Counted from the first letter of the stretch, positions 41,921-50,630 are shown. The stretch is DNA of 64,000 nucleotides from an uncultured Pseudomonadota bacterium (GCA_900696485.1 CAADGG010000084.1:17630-81629), one strand, 5' to 3'. Translations and numbers: made by a program. Notes: generated by a model from the letters alone, not told the origin.

Positions 41921-42472
41921 GTGTCGCAGTACGACATCTCGGAACTCGAGCGACTGATCGACGGTGAGCTGCCCTGGGCGCGCGTCCAGGAGATCATGAA
42001 GGACGCGAAGGACGCCGACCGCTTCGAGAAGTGGGTGGCGATCCTGCAGGCACGCGTCCCGTGGAAGGAGCCGATCCTGCTCCCGCTCACCACCGCGCTG
42101 TTCATCGTGCGCAAGGGCCGACAGCGGATCGTGAAGTGCCGCTGCGGACACGAGTTCGGTGACTACCGCGTGAACTGGAAGCTCGCGGCGCTGATCCACG
42201 TGCGCGAGACCGAGGGACAGCTCGCCGAGGTCTACCGCGGAACCGAGCAGCCGGATCCCACCTGGATCCAGATCCGCGAGTACACCTGCCCGGGCTGCGG
42301 CACGCAGCTCGAGGTCGAGGCCGTGCCGCGGGGCTGCCCGCCCGACTTCGAGCTCCTGCCGGACCTCGACACGTTCTACCGCGCGTGGCTCGGTCGCCCG
42401 CTGCCGGACGCCGTCGCGTGCGAGGACAAGACGCTCGAAGCCATGCGTCGCTGGCGGATCGAGCCGCGATGA
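41921..42472 (+). CDS. Acetone-carboxylase gamma subunit
   Basis: 183 residues from GTG 41921, with AGGAG 5 nt upstream. A zinc ribbon is formed by CRCGHEF (Cys73, Cys75) and YTCPGCG (Cys123, Cys126). GDYRVNWKLAA lies between them, and the C-terminal PDFELLPDLDTFYRAWL is the usual family end. This small subunit is the feature that separates ketone carboxylases from hydantoinases and oxoprolinases. It makes the three-gene set an alpha-beta-gamma carboxylase, expected to convert a ketone, bicarbonate and ATP to a beta-keto acid. It overlaps the following CoA-transferase by ATGA. Confidence 0.88.
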   Translation: MSQYDISELERLIDGELPWARVQEIMKDAKDADRFEKWVAILQARVPWKEPILLPLTTALFIVRKGRQRIVKCRCGHEFGDYRVNWKLAALIHVRETEGQLAEVYRGTEQPDPTWIQIREYTCPGCGTQLEVEAVPRGCPPDFELLPDLDTFYRAWLGRPLPDAVACEDKTLEAMRRWRIEPR

Positions 42473-43668
42473 GCCGCGCGCTCGAAGGCCTCATCGTCCT
42501 CGACCGGACGGGATCCTTCTGGGCGTCGCTCGGTGTGGCGCTGCTCGGTGACTTCGGCGCGCAGGTGCTGCGGATCGAGGATCCCGCCGCCCCGGCTGGC
42601 ACGAGCGACGCCGCGGCCCCGCGGCCGGCGCCGTGGGACTGGGAGTCCGAGCTCGCCCAGCGCAACAAGCGCAGTCTCGTCGTCGACGAGCGCCGACCCG
42701 AGGGGCGCGCGATCGTCGAGGCGCTGGTCGCGCGCGCTGACGTCGTCGCGATCGATCGCCCGCTGCCCGAGGTCCTGGCGTCCGGCTGGGACTACGAGAC
42801 GCTCGTGAAGCTGCGGCCGGACGTGATCTACGCGCGCGGCACCGGCTTCGGCCCGAAAGGTCCCGACCGCGAGCTTCCGGCGCTCGACGAACTCGCCGCC
42901 GCGCGCGCCGGCATGATGCCGCTGCTCCCGCAGCCCGGACAGCCGCCCGTCTATCCCGGACACGGATCGATGTATACGGCCGTGATGCTCGCGCTCGGCG
43001 TCCTCGCCGCGCTCGAGCACCGCGCGGAATCCGGCGAGGGACAGATCGTCGATGTCTCGCTGCTCGCCGGCAACATGTACGGCGCGAGTCTCGACCTCCA
43101 GGCGTACCTCGCGATCGGCGGCGAACGCCTGCTGGCCCCGGTCTCGCGCCTCGACATGGGGAATCCGATGAGCGGCACCATGTACCCCGCCTCCGACGGC
43201 AAGTGGGTGACGCTGACGATGCCCGACACCGGTCGCTGGTGGCCGGCCTTCGCGCCGCTCGTCGGGATCGATCCCGGGGATCCGCGCTTCGACAGCCACG
43301 AGAAGCGCTGCGAGCACAACCGGCTCGAACTGATGCAGGAACTCGAACGCGCGTTCGGCACCCGGACCGCCGCACAGTGGCGCGCGGCCTTCGACGAGCA
43401 CCAGCTCTCGGCCGACGTGATCGAGGACTACTCCTACCCGGAGAACGATCCGTCCGCGTATCGCAACCGCTACCTGCTCGACCTCCCGCACCCGAGCCTC
43501 GGGCGCCTGAAGCTGCTCGGGTTCCCGATCTTCCTGTCGGATGGGACCCCCGGCCTCGATCGGCTCGCCGCGTGTGCGGGGCAGCATACCGGCGAGGTGC
43601 TGCACGACTGGCTCGGCATCGACGAGGATCGCATCACCGAGCTGCGCAGCCAGGGCGTAGTGGGGTAG
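42469..43668 (+). CDS. CaiB/BaiF CoA-transferase, catalytic Asp apparently replaced
   Basis: 399 residues, started at ATG 42469 inside the gamma-subunit stop (ATGA). Core segments: IVLDRTGSFWASLGVALLGDFGAQVLRIEDP, RNKRSLVVDERRPEGR, RPDVIYARGTGFGPKGPD and the C-terminal SLGRLKLLGFPIFLS. At the place of the acyl-anhydride Asp the sequence is YPGHGSMYTAVMLALGVLAAL, without Asp. A divergent insert (YSYPENDPSAYRN) is shared in character with the next transferase region. It may be a partner subunit of one of the two transferases that follow. Confidence 0.87.
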   Translation: MSRALEGLIVLDRTGSFWASLGVALLGDFGAQVLRIEDPAAPAGTSDAAAPRPAPWDWESELAQRNKRSLVVDERRPEGRAIVEALVARADVVAIDRPLPEVLASGWDYETLVKLRPDVIYARGTGFGPKGPDRELPALDELAAARAGMMPLLPQPGQPPVYPGHGSMYTAVMLALGVLAALEHRAESGEGQIVDVSLLAGNMYGASLDLQAYLAIGGERLLAPVSRLDMGNPMSGTMYPASDGKWVTLTMPDTGRWWPAFAPLVGIDPGDPRFDSHEKRCEHNRLELMQELERAFGTRTAAQWRAAFDEHQLSADVIEDYSYPENDPSAYRNRYLLDLPHPSLGRLKLLGFPIFLSDGTPGLDRLAACAGQHTGEVLHDWLGIDEDRITELRSQGVVG

Positions 43669-43674
43669 GCCGGC

Positions 43675-44895
43675 ATGACGACGCAACGCGCCGCGCTGGA
43701 CGGCATCCGGGTGATCGATCTCACGGTCTGGTTCCAGGGTCCCGTCGCCGCCCAGCACCTGGCGGACTTCGGGGCCGAAGTGATCCACGTCGAGCGGCCG
43801 AAGGGCGGCGACCAGGGTCGCGGCGTGCGCAGCATCAAGGCGCTGCCGGTCGGGGACTGGAACCAGTACTTCCTCGTCATCAACCGCAACAAGAAGAGCC
43901 TCGCCGTCGATCTCAAGCAGCCGCAGGGGCGCGAGATCCTCTATCGCCTCGCCGAGAAGTCGGACGTCTTCCTGTCGAATCTCGCGGCGGAGAACCTCGC
44001 CGCGTGGGGCCTCACGGCCGACGCGCTGCACGCGGTGAACCCGCGCCTCGTCTACGCCGTGACGAGCGGCTACGGGCGCTGGGCGACGGCGACGAAGCCC
44101 GCCTTCGACATGACCGTGCAGGCGCTGACCGGCTTGATGAACCGGCTCGGTGAGCCGGGTGAGCCGCCGATCTATCTCGGCATGGGCTCGGGCGACGCAT
44201 TCGGCGGCCTGCTCGGCGCGCTCGGCATCCTGATCGCGCTGCAGCAGCGGCGGCGCACCGGCAAGGGGCAGATCGTCGACGCGTCGTTGTACGGCGCGCA
44301 GCTACTGCTCGCGGCGCCGACGTTGCAGGCGTATCTCGCCACCGGCGACGCCCGCTACGCGCGCCAGCGCTCGCGTCGCACGCCGGAGAATCCGCTCTGG
44401 AACCCGTATCCGGCGCACGACCGCTGGCTGTTCCTGTGCGTCCCGAACGATGACACGAGCTATGCGACGCTGCGCCGCGTGCTCGGCGATCCGCCGGCCG
44501 CGCGCGAGCCGCGCTTCGCATCCGCCGCCGGCCGCCGCGAGCACGCGACGGCGCTGGTCGACGCGCTCGATCCGGTGTTCCGCGAGCGCAGCGCCGAAGA
44601 CTGGACCGCGCGTCTGCGCGCCGAGGACCTCGCCGTGAGTCCCATCGGTACGCTGCGCGACCTCGCCGAGGATCCGCAGGCGTGGGCCAACGACTACCTG
44701 CTCGAGACCTTCTGTGAGGAGGTGAAGCGAACGGTCACCGTGCGCGGGCTCCCGATCGGGCTCTCGAAGACGCCCGGACGCGTCGAGAGCCTCGGCCCCG
44801 AGCTCGGCCAGGACACCGAACTGCTGCTCGCGGATCTGCTCGGCTACACGTGGGACGAGATCGGCGCGCTGAAGGACGCGAAGGTGATCCCGTGA
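43675..44895 (+). CDS. CaiB/BaiF type III CoA-transferase
   Basis: 406 residues from ATG 43675, 6 nt after the previous stop. N-terminal IRVIDLTVWFQGPVAAQHLADFGAEVIHVERPKGGDQGR and NRNKKSLAVDLKQPQGREIL are typical. The catalytic Asp is present in GMGSGDAFGGLLGALGILIAL. C-terminal: GLPIGLSKTPGRVESLGPELGQDTE. It is expected to place CoA on the acid produced by the carboxylase or a downstream intermediate, using another acyl-CoA as donor. It overlaps the next transferase by 4 nt (GTGA). Confidence 0.92.
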   Translation: MTTQRAALDGIRVIDLTVWFQGPVAAQHLADFGAEVIHVERPKGGDQGRGVRSIKALPVGDWNQYFLVINRNKKSLAVDLKQPQGREILYRLAEKSDVFLSNLAAENLAAWGLTADALHAVNPRLVYAVTSGYGRWATATKPAFDMTVQALTGLMNRLGEPGEPPIYLGMGSGDAFGGLLGALGILIALQQRRRTGKGQIVDASLYGAQLLLAAPTLQAYLATGDARYARQRSRRTPENPLWNPYPAHDRWLFLCVPNDDTSYATLRRVLGDPPAAREPRFASAAGRREHATALVDALDPVFRERSAEDWTARLRAEDLAVSPIGTLRDLAEDPQAWANDYLLETFCEEVKRTVTVRGLPIGLSKTPGRVESLGPELGQDTELLLADLLGYTWDEIGALKDAKVIP

Positions 44896-46124
44896 CGGAT
44901 CCCGCGCGCGCGCGCTTTGCCGATGGGCCCCTCAGCGGCATCCGCGTGCTCGACCTCTCGACCATGCTCGCCGGGCCCTACGCGGCGACGCTTCTCGGCG
45001 ACCTCGGCGCCGACGTCATCAAGGTCGAGTCGCACGCCGGCGACGACAGCCGGCACCTCGGCGTCGAGAAGCGCGGCGAGCGGGCGCCCTTCCTCGCGCT
45101 GAACCGCAACAAGCGCGCGCTCGTGCTCGACCTCGGCCAGCCGGCGGCCCAGGGCGTCTTCGCGCGGCTCGTGGCCAGCTCCGATGCGCTCGTCACGAAC
45201 GTGCGCGAACCCGCGCTCTCGCGACTCGGCATCGACTACGATTCCGTCCGCCGGCACCGCGCGGATCTGATCTGGGTCGGCGTGACGGCGTTCGGCGCGG
45301 ACGGACCGTATGCCGGCCGGCCCGGCATCGACTTCCTCGCCCAGGGCTACGCCGGCCTGATCGCCGGCAACGGAGACCCCGAGGCGCCGCCGGTGCGCGT
45401 CACCGCGCCGCTGGTCGACGGGATGACGTCGATGTGCGTCGCGACCGGCGTCCTCGCAGCCCTCCGCGTGCGCGACGCCACCGGAGAAGGTCAGCGCCTC
45501 GACGTCTCCCTGCTCGACGTCCTCACCCATGCGCAGGCCCCCGTGCTGCAGAGCTACCTGCTCGCGGAAGAAGTGGTCCCGAGAACCGGGAACCGCAGCC
45601 ACTTCTTCGCGCCGTCGGGCGTGTACGAGTGCCGCGACGGCCGCCGGCTGTGTCTCACCTGTCCGTCGGAGAAGTTCTTCCGGAACCTGTGCGTGGCGCT
45701 CGACGTCGCGTGGGCCGACGACCCGCGCTTTGCGCGCATCGCCGACCGGCTTCGGAACCAGGACGAGCTCGACCGGCGGATCGCCGCCCGCTGCCGGGAC
45801 TTCACGCGCGACGAGCTGCTGGAGCGGATCCTCGCCGCCGACGTGCTCGCCGCGCCGGTCCAGGAGATCCCGGAGGTCGTCGACGACCCGCAGATCCGCC
45901 ACAACGAGATGATCGTCGAGACCGAGCACGCAACGCTCGGGACGCTCGCGGTGACCGGCGTCCCGATCAAACTCCGCGGCACCCCCGGCCGCGTGCGCCG
46001 CGCACCGCCGGTGCACGGCCAGCACACGGCCGAGCTGCTCACCGAACTCGGCTACGGCGACGACGAGATCGCACGGCTGTGCGCCGACGGCGTCGTCGCC
46101 GCACCGGCAGGCGGCACGCGCTGA
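44892..46124 (+). CDS. CaiB/BaiF type III CoA-transferase
   Basis: 410 residues from GTG 44892, coupled to the previous gene by GTGA. It has IRVLDLSTMLAGPYAATLLGDLGADVIKVESHAGDDSR and NRNKRALVLDLGQPAAQ. The catalytic Asp is in APLVDGMTSMCVATGVLAAL, and VPIKLRGTPGRVRRAPPVHGQHTAELL ends the fold. It is the last gene of the plus-strand operon starting at CoxG. A 57-bp GC-rich gap with short inverted repeats separates it from a convergent crotonase gene. Confidence 0.92.
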   Translation: MTDPARARFADGPLSGIRVLDLSTMLAGPYAATLLGDLGADVIKVESHAGDDSRHLGVEKRGERAPFLALNRNKRALVLDLGQPAAQGVFARLVASSDALVTNVREPALSRLGIDYDSVRRHRADLIWVGVTAFGADGPYAGRPGIDFLAQGYAGLIAGNGDPEAPPVRVTAPLVDGMTSMCVATGVLAALRVRDATGEGQRLDVSLLDVLTHAQAPVLQSYLLAEEVVPRTGNRSHFFAPSGVYECRDGRRLCLTCPSEKFFRNLCVALDVAWADDPRFARIADRLRNQDELDRRIAARCRDFTRDELLERILAADVLAAPVQEIPEVVDDPQIRHNEMIVETEHATLGTLAVTGVPIKLRGTPGRVRRAPPVHGQHTAELLTELGYGDDEIARLCADGVVAAPAGGTR

Positions 46125-46181
46125 AGTCGGCCCGGCGCCGGCTTTCGGACGCGTCGCTCCGGCCGGACGCCGGCGCGCCGG

Positions 46182-47060
46182 CTACTTCCGGCGCTCCCAC
46201 TCCTCCACGAGCCGCTGGCGCATCTCGGCCTCCGACTCGCGGATCTCCCAGAAGCGCGGCTTGCGTTTCTGCACGAACGCCGCGCCGCCCTCCTGGCCCT
46301 CCGGGAGATCGAACCAGTCCGGATACATGCTGCTCGACAGCACACCCATCTCGGCGTAGCCGTCCATCATCTGGTCGAAGCTCGCCTTCAGGATCTCGAG
46401 GCAGCCGGGCGACAGGCGCAGCATCTCCTCGCACCAGCGATCGACGGCGGCTTCGAGGTCGTCGCGCGGCACCACCTCGTTCACGAGTCCCATCGCGAGC
46501 GCCTGGTCGGCCGGGTAGCGTCGGCACAGCATCCACATCTCGCGCGCCTTCCTCGCGCCGACGACGTTCGCGAGATACGGCACGAAGAAGCCGTCGGCGG
46601 GGCTCGAGACCTTCGGGCCGGCCTGGCCGAAGACGGCATCGTCGGCGGCGATCGTGAAATCGCAGCAGTACGCCATGTGGTTGTGGCCGCCGAGGCAGTA
46701 GCCGTGCACCTGCGCGAGCACCGGTTTGCGCGAGGTCCGGATCAGCCGGTTGTGCGGGTAGCGGAAGTAGAACGCCTCGCGCAGGCCCCAGCGCTCCCAT
46801 TCGACGTCGCCGCCGACCCCGAAGTGCTTGCCGGCGCCGGCGATGATGATCGCGCCGAGCGTCGGATCGTGGTTCGCGTGGTAGAAGGCCCGGAACATCT
46901 GGTCGACGGTGTGCAGCGTCATCGTGTTGAACTTCTCGGGCTTCGCGATCGTGACGCGCGCGATACCGCCGCCGAGCTCGTGGTGGCGCTTGCGCTCGTA
47001 GACGATCTCGTCGAACTCGAGCCCGTCTCCGAGGACGCGTTCCCAGGCCGTCCAGCTCAT
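46182..47060 (-). CDS. MenB/BadI-type crotonase (candidate ring-opening hydrolase)
   Basis: 292 residues from ATG 47060. Unlike the other hydratases in the window it shows the naphthoate-synthase/2-ketocyclohexanecarboxyl-CoA-hydrolase pattern: FDEIVYERKRH, KHFGVGGDVEWERW, HGYCLGGHNHMAYCCDFTIAADDAVFGQAGPKVSSPADGF, then VGARKAREMWMLCRRYPADQALAMGLVNEVV and LSPGCLEILKASFDQ. MenB closes a ring by Claisen chemistry, and BadI opens a cyclic beta-keto acyl-CoA. It ends the EtfBA/DUF35/thiolase operon and faces the ketone-carboxylase/CoA-transferase operon. Confidence 0.82.
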   Translation of the reverse strand: MSWTAWERVLGDGLEFDEIVYERKRHHELGGGIARVTIAKPEKFNTMTLHTVDQMFRAFYHANHDPTLGAIIIAGAGKHFGVGGDVEWERWGLREAFYFRYPHNRLIRTSRKPVLAQVHGYCLGGHNHMAYCCDFTIAADDAVFGQAGPKVSSPADGFFVPYLANVVGARKAREMWMLCRRYPADQALAMGLVNEVVPRDDLEAAVDRWCEEMLRLSPGCLEILKASFDQMMDGYAEMGVLSSSMYPDWFDLPEGQEGGAAFVQKRKPRFWEIRESEAEMRQRLVEEWERRK

Positions 47061-47100
47061 GACGGATCCCCTTTCGTCGTTCCGGTGACGCCCGCCGGCG

Positions 47101-48279
47101 TCACGTCTTCAGCATCACGGCGGTCGCGTTGCCGCCGAGCCCGATCGTCTGCCCGAGGCCGACACGCGCGTTCGGCACCTGACGCGCGCCGGCGTCGCCG
47201 CGCAACTGCCAGGTGAGTTCCGCCACCTGGAAGACGCCCATCGCCGTCGTCGCCTCGCCGAAGGACTGGAAACCGCCGCTCGGGTTGATCGGGAGCCTGC
47301 CGGTGGGACCGGTCTCGCCCTGCTCGACCAGCCGCTCCGCCTCGCCTTCGGCACACAGTCCCCACTCCTCCGGGAACGCGAGCTCGTAGTAGACGGTGTT
47401 GTCCTGGAGCTCGACGAGGCTGAGGTCGCGCGGACCGAGCCCGGCGCGCTCGAACGCCGTTTCCACCGCGAGCTTCGCCTCGCTGTGCATCGTCTTGCCC
47501 GGCGGGCTCACCGCGGCGAGATGGCGCGTCATGCCGTCGTCGAAGCGGGCGGTCGCCACGGCGCTGCCCGCCACCCAAACCGGCTTGGTGGTCTTGCGCC
47601 GCGCGAAGCGTGCGGAGCAGATCACCGCGGCGGCGGCGCCGTCGCTGACCGGACAGATCTCGAACAGCCGCAACGGGAAGCAGACCATCGGCGATTGCAG
47701 CACCTCTTCCAGCGTGAACGGCTTGCGGAAGCGCGCGTTCGGGTTGTGCACGGAGTTCGCGTGCGCCTTCACGGCGATCATCGCGAGGTGCTCCTCGGTC
47801 GTGCCGTAGTCCTCCATCCGGCGCCGGCACAGCATGCCCCAGAACGCCGGGCCGGAGACGCCGATGCAGCGCTGGCGCAGGAACTCGGGATCCGTGGCCT
47901 CTTCGACGCCGGAGGTCTGGATGAAGCCCTTCGGCATCTTCTCGCCGCCGACGACGAGGACGACGTCGTGCATGCCGCTCGCGACCAGCGTGTAGCCGAT
48001 GTGGAACGCGTTCCCGCCGGCCGCGCAGCCGGCCGAGAGGTTGTAGACGGGAACGCCCGTCGAGCCCAGATCCTCGACGACGTCGTTGCCGTTGAGGCCC
48101 CAGCCCTTGCCGCCGGAGAAGCGCGAACTCGCGGCCGCCACGGCCTCGACCTCGCGCCACGAGATCCCGGCGTCCGCGAGCGCCGCCAACACGGCGGATC
48201 GACACAGGTCGGTGACCGATCGGTCCGCAAACTTTCCGAACGGGTGCATGCCCACCCCGAGTACTGCGACTTCCGTCAC
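47101..48279 (-). CDS. SCP-x type thiolase-like enzyme
   Basis: 392 residues from ATG 48279. The N-terminal nucleophile Cys is present in VYNLSAGCAAGGNAFHIG. Other family segments: VVGGEKMPKG, CRRRMEDYGTTEEHLAMIAVKAHANSVHNPNARF, CPVSDGAAAAVICS and NPSGGFQSFGEATTAMG. The usual HDCF motif reads LQDNTVYYEL, and the C-terminus has GQTIGLGGNAT without the CxG of biosynthetic thiolases, so chemistry may be altered (retro-aldol or retro-Claisen of side chains, as for SCP-x and Ltp2). It overlaps the DUF35 gene by 4 nt, the standard partner arrangement. Confidence 0.87.
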   Translation of the reverse strand: MTEVAVLGVGMHPFGKFADRSVTDLCRSAVLAALADAGISWREVEAVAAASSRFSGGKGWGLNGNDVVEDLGSTGVPVYNLSAGCAAGGNAFHIGYTLVASGMHDVVLVVGGEKMPKGFIQTSGVEEATDPEFLRQRCIGVSGPAFWGMLCRRRMEDYGTTEEHLAMIAVKAHANSVHNPNARFRKPFTLEEVLQSPMVCFPLRLFEICPVSDGAAAAVICSARFARRKTTKPVWVAGSAVATARFDDGMTRHLAAVSPPGKTMHSEAKLAVETAFERAGLGPRDLSLVELQDNTVYYELAFPEEWGLCAEGEAERLVEQGETGPTGRLPINPSGGFQSFGEATTAMGVFQVAELTWQLRGDAGARQVPNARVGLGQTIGLGGNATAVMLKT

Positions 48280-48746
48280 GGCTTGCGCCTCCCTTGGTTC
48301 CGGTGTCCGGCCGCTTCAGCCGGCCGGAACTGCCACGTGACCACGTCGTTGCCGTCTCCATCGCGATACAGCCGGTCCACGATCAACTCGACCGGCATCC
48401 CTCCCTGCAACTTCGAGAAGTCGTCGGTCGCGATGCGTCCGAGCACCCGCAGCCCCTCCGCGAGGTCGATCATGCCGACGGCGTAGGGCTGGTAGGGCTC
48501 GTCGAACTTCGCCGGCGGAGGCGGCGGATAGTTCTGCACCGCATGGCTGTAGAGCACGCCGCTCGGGCCGAACGCCACGTCCTCCATCCGGTTCTCGATC
48601 CGGCCGGCGTCGCAGTCCGGGTGGTGGCAGACCGGCGAGCGCGGGAAGTACGGCGTTGCGCAGTGCGCGCAGCGCGAGCCGAGCAGACGCGGCCCTTCGG
48701 GCAGCTCGGCAAACAGACCCTCGATCACCGGAATGCGTTGCGTCAT
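48276..48746 (-). CDS. DUF35 OB-fold/zinc-ribbon partner of the thiolase
   Basis: 156 residues from ATG 48746. The N-terminal rubredoxin-like zinc ribbon is formed by CAHC and CHHPDC (about residues 26-45). The OB-fold follows (GPSGVLYSHAVQNYPPP, QPYAVGMIDLAEGLRVLGRI, GMPVELIVDRL). DUF35 proteins form the hot-dog/thiolase complexes that handle steroid or aromatic side-chain CoA esters. It overlaps the start of the SCP-x thiolase (ATGA). The 73-bp gap upstream carries three 9-bp GGCGGAACT repeats (48775-48801). Confidence 0.88.
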   Translation of the reverse strand: MTQRIPVIEGLFAELPEGPRLLGSRCAHCATPYFPRSPVCHHPDCDAGRIENRMEDVAFGPSGVLYSHAVQNYPPPPPAKFDEPYQPYAVGMIDLAEGLRVLGRIATDDFSKLQGGMPVELIVDRLYRDGDGNDVVTWQFRPAEAAGHRNQGRRKP

Positions 48747-48774
48747 CGTCGTGTCTCCGAAGCGAAGCCCGAGG

Positions 48775-48801
48775 GGCGGAACTGGCGGAACTGGCGGAAC
48801 T
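48775..48801. repeat. 9-bp tandem repeat, three units
   Basis: GGCGGAACT is repeated exactly at 48775, 48784 and 48793, with a partial fourth copy. It occupies most of the spacer between etfA and the DUF35 gene and leaves a purine-rich tract near the DUF35 ribosome-binding region. Confidence 0.9.
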
Positions 48802-48819
48802 GGCGAGCAAGGTACGACA

Positions 48820-49809
48820 TCAGGAACCTCCAGCGCGGTGCGCCCGCGCGGCGCGGATCAGTTCTGGCAGGATCTCGTGACAGTCCCCGACGATGCCGTA
48901 GCGGGCATGCCGGAAGATCGCCGCGTCGGCGTCCCGGTTGATCGCGACGATCGTCTTGGCCGCGGAGCAGCCGGCCATGTGCTGGCTGGCGCCCGAGATG
49001 CCGACCGCGATGTAGAGCGCCGGCCGCGTGATGCGGCCGGTGAGACCGACCTGGCGCGATGCGTCGACCCAGCCGTCGTCGACCAGCGGACGCGACGCGC
49101 CGGCCATGCCGCCGAGCGCCTCCGCGAGCTGCTCGATCCACGCGAAGTGCTCGGCCGCGCCGAGCCCGCGGCCGCCCGCGACGATCGTGTTCGCCTCCTC
49201 GAGACGTGGTCCCTCGGTCTTGGCCGGCTCGAGCACGCGAATCCGTTCCGTCACCGTACGGAGGTCCACCGGGAACTCTTCGACGACCGGCGTGCGCGGC
49301 TCGGGGGCGGGTTCCGCCCGCAGCGCCGTCGTCGAGACGCACACGAGCGCGGTCCCGTCACCGGCGATCTCGTACAGCGCGTGCGTGTCGCCGCCGTACG
49401 CAGTGGCGGTGACGCGCAGCGCGCCGTTTTCGACGTCGACGTCGATGCCGTTCATGACGATCGGCACGCCGAGCCGCCCGGCGACGCGCGGCGCGACGAG
49501 ACGCGCGTCGAACGTCTGCGGCATCAGGAGCGCGCGCGGCGCGTGTGCCTGGCACAGCTGGGCCAGCGCTTCGACTCGCGCGTCGGAGCCGCCGGCGGCG
49601 AGCTTCGGGTCCGCCAGCGTTTCGAGCGTGCTCGCGCCGTGGCGCCCCGCGACCCGCGCCGCATCCGGGGGCGCGCTCCCGAGCACGACCAATCCGAGCT
49701 CCGCGCCGAGCGCTGCGGCGAGCTTGCGTCCGAGCGTCAGCGTCTCCTCGACGCCGGGCGCAAGGCCGTCCGCCTGCGTGTCCCAACCGCACACCAGCAC
49801 CTTCGCCAT
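48820..49809 (-). CDS. etfA: Electron transfer flavoprotein alpha subunit
   Basis: 329 residues from ATG 49809, overlapping etfB by one base (TGATG). The C-terminal FAD domain has IVAGGRGLG, GAAEHFAWIEQLAEALGGMAGASRPLVDDGW and VGLTGRITRPALYIAVGISGASQHMAG, with KTIVAINRDADAAIFRHARYGIVGD as the FAD-adenine region; all are canonical EtfA. With EtfB it accepts electrons from acyl-CoA and related dehydrogenases. The quinone reductase that would receive them is probably the EtfD-like protein at 34506-36572. It is in one operon with DUF35, thiolase and crotonase genes. Confidence 0.95.
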   Translation of the reverse strand: MAKVLVCGWDTQADGLAPGVEETLTLGRKLAAALGAELGLVVLGSAPPDAARVAGRHGASTLETLADPKLAAGGSDARVEALAQLCQAHAPRALLMPQTFDARLVAPRVAGRLGVPIVMNGIDVDVENGALRVTATAYGGDTHALYEIAGDGTALVCVSTTALRAEPAPEPRTPVVEEFPVDLRTVTERIRVLEPAKTEGPRLEEANTIVAGGRGLGAAEHFAWIEQLAEALGGMAGASRPLVDDGWVDASRQVGLTGRITRPALYIAVGISGASQHMAGCSAAKTIVAINRDADAAIFRHARYGIVGDCHEILPELIRAARAHRAGGS

Positions 49810-50630
49810 CAGATCGCTCCATCCTGGATGAGCCGCGCGACGAGCGCGTCGGCGGCCTCGGCCGGCGCGCCGGCGAGCAGCTCGCAGTGCCCGTGCAGCG
49901 CCGGCACCCACTGGCGCAGCAGGCGCACGCGCGGCGCGCCGGCGGCGGCGGCGACGCCGAGCGCATCGAGTGTCACGACGGCAGGTTTGGCGCGACGCGC
50001 CTGGAGCTTGCGCGCGGCCGTCGGGTAGCGCGGCGTGCCGAGCTCGCTGCTGATCGTGACGACCGCCGGCAGCGGCGCGAGCACGACCTCGTCGCCGTCC
50101 GGCGTGACGCGTGTCACCCGGACCGCATCCCCGCCGGCCTCGAGCGCCAGCGCCCGCGCGATCGTCACGACCGGGACGCCGAGCTGCTCGCCGATCAGCG
50201 CCGGGACGACGCCCTGGTCGTCGTCCGACGCCTGCCGTCCGCACAGCACGAGATCGGCGCCCCCGGTCGAGCGGATCCACGCGACCAGCAGCGCCGCGGT
50301 GGCATGCCCGTCGAGGCCGGCCCGATCGGCCCGATCGGCCGGATCGGCCGCGACGTGCGTGATCTCGTCGGCGCCGAGCGCCGCCGCATGGCGCAGGATG
50401 TTCGCCGGATCGGCGCCGATCGACACCACGGCGATCGTGCCGCTCGCGCCCGCATCGCGCAGCCGCAGCGCCGCCTCGAGCGCCTGCTCGTCGTAGCCGT
50501 TCATCAGACGCGGGATCGCACTCTGGGTCAGCGACGTCCCGTCCTCTCCGATCGTGAGCCGCCCGGCCACCGCGAAGCTGTTCACGGCGTCGGGGTCGAG
50601 CACCTCCTTCACACAGACCACGATACGCAT
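49809..50630 (-). CDS. etfB: Electron transfer flavoprotein beta subunit
   Basis: 273 residues from ATG 50630, preceded by AAGGAGG. MRIVVCVKEVLDPD is the classic N-terminus. NGYDEQALEAALRLRD, VSIGADPANILRHAAALGAD and GRQASDDDQGVVPALIGEQLGVPVV follow; the last holds the AMP/FAD-binding region. A short Ala-Asp-Arg repeat (ADRADRADRAG), encoded by three 9-bp units at 50321-50347, is inserted in a loop before the LLVAW helix and is unlike other EtfB proteins I know. First gene of its operon, divergent from the fused CoA-transferase 62 bp away. Confidence 0.95.
   Translation of the reverse strand: MRIVVCVKEVLDPDAVNSFAVAGRLTIGEDGTSLTQSAIPRLMNGYDEQALEAALRLRDAGASGTIAVVSIGADPANILRHAAALGADEITHVAADPADRADRAGLDGHATAALLVAWIRSTGGADLVLCGRQASDDDQGVVPALIGEQLGVPVVTIARALALEAGGDAVRVTRVTPDGDEVVLAPLPAVVTISSELGTPRYPTAARKLQARRAKPAVVTLDALGVAAAAGAPRVRLLRQWVPALHGHCELLAGAPAEAADALVARLIQDGAI

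Noticed and set aside
48775..48801. Insertion-sequence end or attachment site
   Set aside because: It is a simple 9-bp direct repeat with no inverted ends, target duplication or recombinase gene.
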